This document shows positions 1 through 5,971 of a stretch of DNA of 12,051 nucleotides, piece after piece. The notes beneath the pieces are model-generated. The model did not search any database. It was not told the origin of the DNA and was given only the letters and a program-made list of their open reading frames with translations. The stretch spans positions 1-12,051 of the forward strand of contig NZ_CALHGG010000120.1 of assembly GCF_938029845.1 (NCBI RefSeq), given 5' to 3'. The position numbers were made by a program, and so were the translations under genes. The stretch is from an uncultured Capnocytophaga sp. (lineage in GTDB: Bacteria; Bacteroidota; Bacteroidia; Flavobacteriales; Flavobacteriaceae). Position 1 is the stretch's first letter; each line of letters begins with the position of its first letter.

Positions 1-61
1 CAGTTGGTAGAGCGTCAGCCTTCCAAGCTGAATGTCGCGAGTTCGAACCTCGTCTTCCGCT
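1..61 (+). tRNA. tRNA-Gly (anticodon TCC), 5' end cut off by the window
   Basis: The window opens inside the D arm. GAGC at 10-13 is the 3' half of the D stem. The anticodon arm is TCAGC (15-19) / GCTGA (27-31) around the loop CTTCCAA, giving anticodon TCC at 22-24, which reads GGA and GGG glycine codons. The T arm is GCGAG (37-41), loop TTCGAAC (42-48), CTCGT (49-53). The acceptor 3' strand CTTCCGC (54-60) is followed by discriminator T at 61, as expected for bacterial tRNA-Gly. CCA is not encoded, so it must be added after transcription. About 12 nt (acceptor 5' strand and start of the D stem) lie outside the window; the 5' acceptor strand is predicted to be GCGGAAG. Confidence 0.95.
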
Positions 62-70
62 CTGCAAAAG

Positions 71-101
71 AAATCCTTGATGATAACATCAAGGATTTTT
101 T
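71..101 (+). terminator. Rho-independent terminator of the tRNA transcript
   Basis: A perfect 12-bp stem (71-82 with 87-98) closes an ATAA loop and runs straight into a T tract (96-101), with an A-rich 5' side. It lies 9 nt after the mature tRNA-Gly end, so it most likely ends the tRNA transcript. The stem has As on the left as well, but the rightward T run is the natural reading. Confidence 0.9.
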
Positions 102-108
102 ACTTTAT

Positions 109-209
109 AGGACTGCAAGACTTATAGTAGACATGAGCTGCAAACTCTATTGTTGTAGGCACGAACTGCAAACTCTATTTATAGTAGGCACGAGTTGCAA
201 ACTCGCGCC
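109..209. repeat. Degenerate tandem repeats with a CTGCAAACTC core
   Basis: The core CTGCAA/TTGCAA recurs at 113, 138, 166 and 195, giving spacings of 25, 28 and 29 nt. The best-preserved unit reads roughly GTAGGCACGARCTGCAAACT followed by CTAT. The last unit (187-209) has become a hairpin: GGCACGAGTT (187-196) pairs with AACTCGCGCC (200-209) with one mismatch and a GCA loop. The stretch lies between the tRNA terminator and the 3' end of the convergent helicase gene. I see no coding potential. It resembles dispersed intergenic repeat debris rather than CRISPR, because the units abut one another without unique spacers. Confidence 0.6.
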
Positions 210-224
210 AGCGGGGAGGTTTTA

Positions 225-244
225 AGACGCAATAAATTGCGTCT
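225..244. repeat. Perfect palindrome abutting the helicase stop codon; possible weak terminator
   Basis: AGACGCAAT (225-233) and ATTGCGTCT (236-244) form a 9-bp perfect inverted repeat around AA. On the minus strand it directly follows the TAG of the helicase gene (247-245), so it would fold in that transcript's 3' end. The following bases (TTAAAACC on the minus strand) are a poor U tract, so termination is uncertain. TAGAGACGC-type palindromes occur as dispersed repeats in many genomes, and a REP-like element is an equally good reading. Confidence 0.6.
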
Positions 245-3200
245 CTACAGGGGTTTTACGGTAATCTGCTGATTGATAAACACCAAAAAAGATTTCTCTA
301 CTTTCCAGCCTGTTTGTTCGAGAGTTTGTGTATATCTCCTTATTTGGGTTTCGTACTGGGGATGGTCTTCTCCCGTCTTATAATCAATGATAACGGCGGT
401 ACCTCTATTGGGATCATACGCCACACGGTCAGGACGTAGGTACTCCCCTACTATATCTAACCATTCCCGCTCGTTATAAATAACATAATCCGCCGTATAA
501 TAATCCTTTAGTAAAGGGTGTGAAGTAAGTTGCTGCAATTGCTGCTTAAGCAGTGGGAGTTGTTGCTGAGTGATACGACCCTCCCCAAAGAACTGTTGTA
601 ATACTTGGGGGATATCGTCCCTAGTAGTGAGTTGTCCCAATAACTCATGCAAGAGCGTACCTCGTGCTATCGCCCCTTCTCTCTGGGTATTCCACATGGA
701 TCCTGCACGAGTTACAATTGTATAAGAAGGTGTAATCGTTGCTCTTTGCTTGAAGGGAATATAATGAGTTTCCTTTAGAGGGGGAATGTCAATAGGTACT
801 ATTTTTCCAAAAGTATAACGCAGTTCCTCCTCATTCCATTTTTGTTTTTCCTGCAAATAAATCTTTAATATTTCAGAAAGGGTGCTGATTTTTTCTTCTT
901 TCTTCTCTCTAGGCAAATCACAGAGTATATAGAGCAAATCTTTAGGACGTGTCATAGCCACATACATGGTATTGATCGTATCGAGAAGCTCCATTTGGCT
1001 CTGTTGGAGTACAATATCGGCATCTATTTTTTCCAAACCACTATAATCATCTATCAACAAATGTTCAAAACCATGATATTGTTCCTTAGGTACACGTATC
1101 CAAAGTGTATCCTTAGCTGAGCGTAACTTGTCATTGACTTTTGTATAGATAACTACAGGAAATTCCAACCCCTTACTCTTATGAATGGTCATGATGGATA
1201 TCGCATTAACTCCCTCTGGAGCACTAATAGCCAACTTATCTTTCTTTTCCTCCCAGTAAGTAAGAAAATCAGCAACGTTACCATTGCGCACGCTCTTATA
1301 TTCGTATATTACGTTAAGGAATTGCGCCAAATAAGCATCCGAAGGTTTTGCCAAATCAAATATTCTTATCGCATAACCAATGCCTTCGTAAAAAGAATAC
1401 AAGTGAAAATGTGACAAGGAGAATCCCATAGCCGAAAAGAAATCCTCCACGGGCTTATGAGCATACTGATTCATAAAAGTATGAATATCGGTGATATGTT
1501 TTACCTTGGTATAAGAAAAGAGCAATTCTATTTTTTCCTTTTCATTCCCCTGATAGAGAGAAATAGAAATTAAGTGTATCAAGAATTGTATTTCTGGTAT
1601 ATTTTTGAGCAATAAAGCCTCAGAAGAGATAACATTATAACCTTTTTCAGATAATTTTCCAGCTATTTCAATACATTCTACATTCCTTCGAGAGAGTATA
1701 CAAATATCTTTATCCAAGTATCCATTACTTTTTGCTTCTTTTATATACCCTTCAATAGTTTCTATATAAATATCTTCGTTATCTAGTGTATTTTCATCCT
1801 CTATTGCTTCTGATTCGGTATCTTCTGAATCTTTTTTATTCTTTTTATCTACAAATTCTATACTTACAAAACCTTTTTGCTGCTCTCTTTCAGGCGTTTT
1901 CTGTATTGCATTGCGATATAACTCATCATACCTATATTCTCCACTATTGTTGAACAACAAAGGAGAAGATGCGATAAAGTGGAAGAAATCATTATTGAAG
2001 TCAATCACTTCTCTTCGGCTACGGTAGTTATAGGCAAGATTCTGTACCTCTTGCGCTATATGGAAAGGAATTTTTTCCTTGTTATACAGCTCCATAAACT
2101 GTTCTGCCCTACCCCCTCGCCAGCGGTAAATGGATTGCTTAGCATCCCCTACTATAAGCAAAGACCCTTGTTGCTTGCTAAGGTTTTCGCTATGTACTGC
2201 ATCAGCAATCAAGGGCAACATATTTTCCCACTGCAATGTAGAGGTATCCTGAAATTCGTCTATAAAGTAGTGCTGGTAACGGGTACCTATTTTTTCATAG
2301 ATAAAAGGTGAAGGCTCCTCTATAATCGTTTGATGAATAATGCTATTAAACTCTGAAATCGGCAATATGTTCTCTTCCTCCTTAATCGCTAGAATCTCCT
2401 CTTGCAAGCTTTTGAGTACTGCCAAAAGGGTTACATTCTTTATTAGATGCTTATAAAACTGTTCCCACCAATAGCTTTTTTCTATGGAATGAAGCAAATC
2501 GGCTATCCATGGTTGTTTTTCATCTAATAATTGAGCCAGTGCAGGTTCACTCTTTAGAAGGGACTTAGGATAGAGAGGTTTATCAGCCGCATCTACAAAC
2601 CAATTTCGAGTAAAAGCTGCTTTTTCTATGGCATAAACTCCATTTCTTTTTATTTTCTCAAAGAAATTATACAGAGAACCTCGAGAGAAATGAGCGGAAG
2701 TGATAGCCTGCTGCTGAGTGAAGGTAAAAAAATCCTTGACCGCTGCGCCCACTGCTGCATATAAGTCCTTGCGTTGCTGTTTTAGATCCTCCTTAAGCTG
2801 TTGAAAATCGGTTAGTTGCTTTCCTTCCAATTCTCTTATATAGGCATAATGATTTTCATTGGTCAGCAGCTTAGAAATCTCGAAGAGTTCTGTGGCTATA
2901 TCCCAATCCTTATCCTCTTCTATCTTGTCGCGAGAGAACTCCAAGAGGAGCTTGGTCAAGAGTTGGTTTTCGTTAGTCTTCTTGAACAAGTTTTCTATCG
3001 CCAAGCGCAAGAGATCATCGGTTTCCAAAAAGACCTCAAAGTTAGGATTGAGCTTCAGGTCAAAGGCAAAAGAGCGTATCAATCGCTGGTTAAAACCATC
3101 AATAGTTGTTATGGTAAATCCCGCATAGTTGTGTAGTATATGCCTAAGCACCTTTTGCGAACGTTCCTGTAACTCCTTGGGAGAGAGTTGTAATTCTTCC

Positions 3201-3460
3201 GCTAGCTGGAGGAACATCACATCTTCTGACGCTTTTTTTCCTCCCTCTTCTACTTCGTTGTCAGGCGTAGCGAAAAGAAGTAACTGATTGATTACCCGTT
3301 CCTTCATCTCATTGACCGCCTTATTGGTAAAGGTGATCGCCAAGAGTGTTTTGTAGGCCTCCACATTCTTGGTAGCCAAAATAAGCTCTAGGAAGGACTT
3401 TACCAAAGTAAAGGTCTTCCCACTGCCCGCTGAAGCATTATAGATTTGGATATTAGCCAT
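245..3460 (-). CDS. AddA/RecB-like UvrD-family helicase with C-terminal PD-(D/E)XK nuclease
   Basis: This 1071-aa protein is a superfamily-1 ATP-dependent helicase with a RecB-type nuclease, the kind of enzyme that unwinds and degrades double-strand DNA ends for recombinational repair. Helicase motifs visible in order are Walker A NASAGSGKT (8-16, Lys15), motif Ia ITFTNKAVNEM (42-52), motif II IDEFQDT (400-406), motif III VGDAKQSIYRWRGG (437-450), motif IV NYRSR (478-482), motif V MTIHKSKGLEFPV (757-769) and motif VI MYVAMTRPKDLL (832-843). The nuclease shows RGTLLHELL (933-941), DRV (Asp1011), IIDYKTG (Asp1026, Lys1028) and the QxxxY motif QIRRY (1039-1043), so it looks catalytically intact. 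A strongly acidic, low-complexity loop lies at about 538-566. The ATG at 3460 is 6 bp after the pth stop, implying cotranscription. No AddB/RecC-like partner is present in the window. Family assignment is firm; AddA versus RecB naming is not. Confidence 0.93.
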   Translation of the reverse strand: MANIQIYNASAGSGKTFTLVKSFLELILATKNVEAYKTLLAITFTNKAVNEMKERVINQLLLFATPDNEVEEGGKKASEDVMFLQLAEELQLSPKELQERSQKVLRHILHNYAGFTITTIDGFNQRLIRSFAFDLKLNPNFEVFLETDDLLRLAIENLFKKTNENQLLTKLLLEFSRDKIEEDKDWDIATELFEISKLLTNENHYAYIRELEGKQLTDFQQLKEDLKQQRKDLYAAVGAAVKDFFTFTQQQAITSAHFSRGSLYNFFEKIKRNGVYAIEKAAFTRNWFVDAADKPLYPKSLLKSEPALAQLLDEKQPWIADLLHSIEKSYWWEQFYKHLIKNVTLLAVLKSLQEEILAIKEEENILPISEFNSIIHQTIIEEPSPFIYEKIGTRYQHYFIDEFQDTSTLQWENMLPLIADAVHSENLSKQQGSLLIVGDAKQSIYRWRGGRAEQFMELYNKEKIPFHIAQEVQNLAYNYRSRREVIDFNNDFFHFIASSPLLFNNSGEYRYDELYRNAIQKTPEREQQKGFVSIEFVDKKNKKDSEDTESEAIEDENTLDNEDIYIETIEGYIKEAKSNGYLDKDICILSRRNVECIEIAGKLSEKGYNVISSEALLLKNIPEIQFLIHLISISLYQGNEKEKIELLFSYTKVKHITDIHTFMNQYAHKPVEDFFSAMGFSLSHFHLYSFYEGIGYAIRIFDLAKPSDAYLAQFLNVIYEYKSVRNGNVADFLTYWEEKKDKLAISAPEGVNAISIMTIHKSKGLEFPVVIYTKVNDKLRSAKDTLWIRVPKEQYHGFEHLLIDDYSGLEKIDADIVLQQSQMELLDTINTMYVAMTRPKDLLYILCDLPREKKEEKISTLSEILKIYLQEKQKWNEEELRYTFGKIVPIDIPPLKETHYIPFKQRATITPSYTIVTRAGSMWNTQREGAIARGTLLHELLGQLTTRDDIPQVLQQFFGEGRITQQQLPLLKQQLQQLTSHPLLKDYYTADYVIYNEREWLDIVGEYLRPDRVAYDPNRGTAVIIDYKTGEDHPQYETQIRRYTQTLEQTGWKVEKSFLVFINQQITVKPL

Positions 3461-3466
3461 AGGCTT

Positions 3467-4033
3467 CTATTTATTATTGTATAGGTTCATGGTGGTATCT
3501 GCCCCCGCTAAACCAAAAGAGAGAATCGCCTCACTGATTTTCTCCAATCTCTCAGGAAGCAAGGCAACTTCTTCCTCGCTCCAACGACCTAAGACATAAT
3601 CTATCTGAGTACCCTTGGCGTAATTGGCACTGATACCAAAACGCAAGCGTGCATAAGTAGTTGTTTGGAGTTCCTCTTGTATATTCTTAAAGCCATTATG
3701 TCCTCCATCAGAGCCTTTTTTCTTGATACGAATACTTCCGAAAGGCAAATTCAGGTCATCGGCAATCACTAGAAGATTCTCTATTGGGATTTTTTCCTTA
3801 TCCAACCAGTATTTTATTGCTTTTCCGCTTAGGTTCATAAAGGTAGAAGGCTTTAAAAGGATAAAAGTACGCCCTTTGTGAGAGAAAGTAGCCATATCAC
3901 CCAAGCGTACAGTGGTAAATTCCACCTCCTTTTGCTTGGCTAAGTCCTCCACTGCTAGAAAACCAATGTTATGACGTGTATAACGGTATTCCTCCCCTAT
4001 GTTTCCTAAACCTACAATGAGATATTTTTTCAT
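3467..4033 (-). CDS. pth: Peptidyl-tRNA hydrolase (Pth)
   Basis: Cytoplasmic enzyme that cleaves peptidyl-tRNA released from stalled ribosomes, recycling tRNA. At 188 aa it is the normal length for bacterial Pth. Key residues are all in place: GLGNIGEEYRYTRHNIGF (8-25) with Asn11 and the catalytic His21, the MN motif with Asn67, IADDLNLPFG (90-99) with Asp92, and GSDGGHNG (107-114) with Asn113. The usual GLGNPG is GLGNIG here, a conservative variant I associate with this phylum. The ATG at 4033 follows the gltX stop by 6 bp. AAGGAG at the end of gltX lies 9 nt before this ATG and could act as a Shine-Dalgarno, although it also encodes the last residues (KE) of GltX. It is the middle gene of the gltX-pth-helicase run. 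Confidence 0.97.
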   Translation of the reverse strand: MKKYLIVGLGNIGEEYRYTRHNIGFLAVEDLAKQKEVEFTTVRLGDMATFSHKGRTFILLKPSTFMNLSGKAIKYWLDKEKIPIENLLVIADDLNLPFGSIRIKKKGSDGGHNGFKNIQEELQTTTYARLRFGISANYAKGTQIDYVLGRWSEEEVALLPERLEKISEAILSFGLAGADTTMNLYNNK

Positions 4034-4039
4034 AACTTA

Positions 4040-5566
4040 CTACTCCTTAGGATATTGTACAAGATGTTGCAGGCGACGTACTGCCTCTTCACGCCCTAAG
4101 ATTGCGATGATAGAGAATACATCAGGCCCCTTCATCTCCCCTACCAAAGAAAGGCGAATGAGTGGCATTACTTGTCCTAGAGCGAGATTATTTTGGGTGA
4201 TAAAATCCTTGATTTGTGTCTCTATATGATGAGGTGTAAGGTCGGTAAGACCTTCTACAACTCCTATCAACTGCTTCACTATCTCAGCCGAATTTTCCTT
4301 CCACTGTTTCTTAAGGGCTTTAGCCTCATACTGGGTAGGTGCTTCAAAGAAGAAGTGTGCCAAGTCCCAGAAGTCAGTAAGGAAAGTGGCACGCTCACGT
4401 ATCAATGCTACTATATCCAAAAGTTTTTCCTTGGAAACATTTATACCCTTTTCAGCCAAGATCGGAGAGAAATCCTCCACCAAAGTGGCTACGGGTATTT
4501 TTTGTAAATATTGGTGATTGAACCACTTAATTTTTTCTATATCAAAGTGAGCCCCCGCCTTATTGACTTTTTCCAAATCAAAGAGCGCTATAAGCTCCTC
4601 TACCGAGAAGAGTTCTTGCTCTACCCCTGGATTCCAGCCCAATAGTGCCAAGAAGTTCACTAAGGCTTCAGGCAAGTAGCCTCCTTCGCGGTAGCCCTTA
4701 GAGATATTTTTGCTCACTGGATCCACCCATTCCAAAGGGAATACAGGGAAGCCCATTTTGTCTCCATCACGCTTGCTAAGCTTTCCATTGCCCATACCTG
4801 CTGGCTTAAGGATCAATGGCAGATGGGCAAACTGAGGTGCCTGCCAGCCAAAAGCCCTGTACATCAGTACATGGAGTGCCATGGAGGGTAACCACTCCTC
4901 TCCACGGATTACATGAGTAATCTCCATAAGGTGGTCATCTACGATATTCGCCAAGTGATAAGTAGGCATACCGTCGGACTTGAAGAGTACCTTGTCATCC
5001 AAGAGCTTAGTATCTACCACTACCTCACCACGAATCAGGTCGTGTAGGGTAAGAGTTTCCTGTGGCATCTTAAATCGTACCACATAAGGCATCCCTTCTT
5101 CTATACGCTTTTTTACCTCCTCTGGGGAAAGGGAGAAAGCATTGTTGAGCTTTTCGCGGTTGTGCCAATTGTATATAAAGGTTTCTCCACGTTCTTCATA
5201 GGCTTTGCGCTGCACATCCAATTCTTCCGCTGTATCAAAGGCATAGTACGCCTCACCCTTGTCCAAAAGCAACTGGGCATACTCGGCATAGATTGCCTTG
5301 CGCTCACTCTGGCGATAGGGGGCGTGAGGGCCTCCCTCCTTACCCACGCCTTCGTCATAGGTAATCCCGCACCATTGGAGGGCTTCCATAATATATGCCT
5401 CGGCTCCTTCCACATAGCGCACTTGGTCTGTATCCTCAATACGCAAGAGGAAATCTCCCCCATGTTTTTTAGCAAATAAATAGTTAAAGAGGGCAGTACG
5501 TAGCCCTCCTATATGTAACGGTCCTGTAGGACTGGGTGCAAAGCGCACCCGTACGCTCTTAGCCAT
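4040..5566 (-). CDS. gltX: Glutamyl-tRNA synthetase (GluRS)
   Basis: Class I aminoacyl-tRNA synthetase that joins glutamate to tRNA-Glu using ATP in the cytoplasm. From the chosen start it is 508 aa. It begins MAKSVRVRFAPSPTG; the HIGH-type motif is HIGG (18-21) and the KMSKS-type motif is KLSKRDG (262-268), embedded in KLSKRDGDKMGFPVFP. Other family landmarks are LRIEDTD (41-47) and the IRGEEWLPS stretch (220-228). There is no CxC zinc site near 100-140, unlike E. coli GluRS. I chose ATG at 5566 because the upstream in-frame TTG at 5593 adds nine unrelated residues and overlaps the candidate -7 promoter box (5591-5598). It is the first gene of the gltX-pth-helicase operon, with 6 bp to pth. 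Whether it also charges tRNA-Gln cannot be told from sequence alone. Confidence 0.97.
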   Translation of the reverse strand: MAKSVRVRFAPSPTGPLHIGGLRTALFNYLFAKKHGGDFLLRIEDTDQVRYVEGAEAYIMEALQWCGITYDEGVGKEGGPHAPYRQSERKAIYAEYAQLLLDKGEAYYAFDTAEELDVQRKAYEERGETFIYNWHNREKLNNAFSLSPEEVKKRIEEGMPYVVRFKMPQETLTLHDLIRGEVVVDTKLLDDKVLFKSDGMPTYHLANIVDDHLMEITHVIRGEEWLPSMALHVLMYRAFGWQAPQFAHLPLILKPAGMGNGKLSKRDGDKMGFPVFPLEWVDPVSKNISKGYREGGYLPEALVNFLALLGWNPGVEQELFSVEELIALFDLEKVNKAGAHFDIEKIKWFNHQYLQKIPVATLVEDFSPILAEKGINVSKEKLLDIVALIRERATFLTDFWDLAHFFFEAPTQYEAKALKKQWKENSAEIVKQLIGVVEGLTDLTPHHIETQIKDFITQNNLALGQVMPLIRLSLVGEMKGPDVFSIIAILGREEAVRRLQHLVQYPKE

Positions 5567-5590
5567 AACTGTTGTTTGTTTATCAAAGTG

Positions 5591-5598
5591 CAAAAATA
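5591..5598 (-). promoter_or_regulatory. Candidate -7 box of the gltX promoter
   Basis: The minus strand reads TATTTTTG, matching the Bacteroidetes -7 element TAnnTTTG, 24 nt before the gltX ATG; this would give a leader of about 15-20 nt. No clear TTTG lies at the expected 19-21 nt upstream, so the -33 element is weak. The box sits in one arm of the inverted repeat 5590-5655. Confidence 0.6.
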
Positions 5599-5622
5599 CG
5601 AATTAATTGGCAAATTTGCTAA

Positions 5623-5654
5623 TTTGTCAATTAGCAAATTAATTCGTAATTTTG
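5623..5654 (+). promoter_or_regulatory. Rightward Bacteroidetes-type promoter, divergent from gltX
   Basis: TTTG (5623-5626), a 20-nt spacer, then TAATTTTG (5647-5654) match the -33/-7 consensus of the phylum's primary sigma factor. Transcription would start near 5660 and run into the short open frame at 5681-5785. No recognisable full gene follows directly, so the product is unknown. Confidence 0.55.
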
Positions 5655-5680
5655 CAGGAAAATTGAAACTACTTATATAA

Positions 5681-5785
5681 TCTATTTTAAATAAAGAAGA
5701 TACAGGAATTACAAGAAGATTAGGTAATGATTTAGTAATAGCTCTTATTTCATTTGATTACACCTATTTTCTTAGTAACTTCTAG
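5681..5785 (+). pseudogene. Short open frame without a start; possible gene remnant
   Basis: After an in-frame TAA (5678-5680), 34 sense codons run to TAG (5783-5785). They encode a plausible protein-like stretch (EDTGITRRLGNDLVIALIS, then FDYTYFLSNF). No ATG, GTG or TTG start precedes it in frame after the stop. It lies downstream of the promoter at 5623-5654 and could be the decayed tail of a gene or chance. I do not recognise a family. Confidence 0.2.
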
Positions 5786-5788
5786 GTG

Positions 5789-5820
5789 CAAAGGTACAAC
5801 ATCTTGACAATATAACCAAA
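5789..5820 (-). promoter_or_regulatory. Leftward Bacteroidetes-type promoter, second candidate upstream of gltX
   Basis: On the minus strand TTTG (5820-5817), a 20-nt spacer and TACCTTTG (5796-5789) fit the -33/-7 consensus. It would give a gltX leader of roughly 215 nt. It overlaps the rightward promoter 5804-5834, so the two cannot be occupied by polymerase at the same time. Confidence 0.5.
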
Positions 5821-5834
5821 AAAATTTACCTTTG
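5804..5834 (+). promoter_or_regulatory. Rightward Bacteroidetes-type promoter
   Basis: TTGACA (5804-5809) supplies a TTG 20 nt before TACCTTTG (5827-5834). The predicted start, about 5839-5842, falls at the beginning of the hairpin 5839-5866. A transcript could continue into the cysteine-rich small gene at 5972. Confidence 0.55.
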
Positions 5835-5838
5835 CACC

Positions 5839-5866
5839 CGCAGACGTGCGTTGCTGCACGTCTGCG
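5839..5866. repeat. GC-rich perfect hairpin
   Basis: CGCAGACGTGC (5839-5849) and GCACGTCTGCG (5856-5866) form an 11-bp perfect stem with a six-base loop GTTGCT, in an otherwise AT-rich region. No T tract follows on the plus side. It could be a 5'-end hairpin of the transcript from 5804-5834, or a dispersed palindromic repeat. Confidence 0.75.
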
Positions 5867-5872
5867 TGGAGC

Positions 5873-5896
5873 TGGTAATGTGTCAGATGTGTTATT
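5873..5896 (+). repeat. Copy 1 of a direct repeat flanking the efflux module
   Basis: The 24 nt starting TGGTAATGTGTCAGATGTG match 11917-11940 at 20 of 24 positions, in the same orientation. All four differences are A/G transitions. Weaker similarity may continue for some 30 nt on the right. Confidence 0.6.
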
Positions 5897-5932
5897 TTAA
5901 TTATGTAGTAGAATGCGACAAAATCAAAAAAT

Positions 5933-5963
5933 TTTGTCAGATTGAAAAAAAAATGTATCTTTG
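5933..5963 (+). promoter_or_regulatory. Promoter of the cysteine-rich small gene
   Basis: TTTG (5933-5936), a 19-nt spacer and TATCTTTG (5956-5963) are a near-ideal Bacteroidetes promoter. The ATG at 5972 begins only 9 nt after the -7 box, so the transcript should start about 0-5 nt before the start codon. Confidence 0.75.
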
Positions 5964-5971
5964 CCCCCAAT

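Larger units (their letters stand above)
5590..5655. repeat. Inverted repeat with a -7 promoter box in each arm
   Basis: The left arm (5590-5608) and right arm (5637-5655) are inverted copies of 19 nt with one mismatch, separated by 28 nt. Each arm carries an outward-facing TAnnTTTG box. A second, off-centre dyad lies inside: AATTTGCTAATT (5613-5624) and AATTAGCAAATT (5629-5640) form a perfect 12-bp stem with a TGTC loop. The element sits immediately upstream of gltX. Confidence 0.8.
5785..5838. repeat. Perfect inverted repeat carrying interlocked divergent promoters
   Basis: GGTGCAAAGGTA (5785-5796) and TACCTTTGCACC (5827-5838) are perfect 12-bp inverted copies separated by 30 nt. Each arm contains an outward-facing TACCTTTG -7 box. 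The first arm overlaps the stop of the 34-codon open frame. The layout parallels the inverted repeat at 5590-5655 but the sequence differs. Confidence 0.8.

Noticed and set aside
109..209. Possible CRISPR array
   Set aside because: Units are degenerate and contiguous, with no unique spacers and no cas genes.
4..225. A 73-codon open frame through the tRNA and repeats
   Set aside because: It reads through the tRNA-Gly and its terminator; composition follows the repeats and no family is recognisable.
5567..5593. Extended gltX start at TTG 5593
   Set aside because: It adds nine non-conserved residues before MAKSVRVRF, and the TTG forms part of the -7 box TATTTTTG.
5785..5838. Terminal inverted repeats of a transposon or MITE
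   Set aside because: The arms are explained by -7 promoter boxes, the spacer is only 30 nt, and no target-site duplication or transposase is visible.
5942..5971. TTG start giving a ten-residue longer small protein
   Set aside because: It places MKKKCIFAPN before a normal signal peptide and overlaps the strong promoter; ATG 5972 gives a standard N-terminus.
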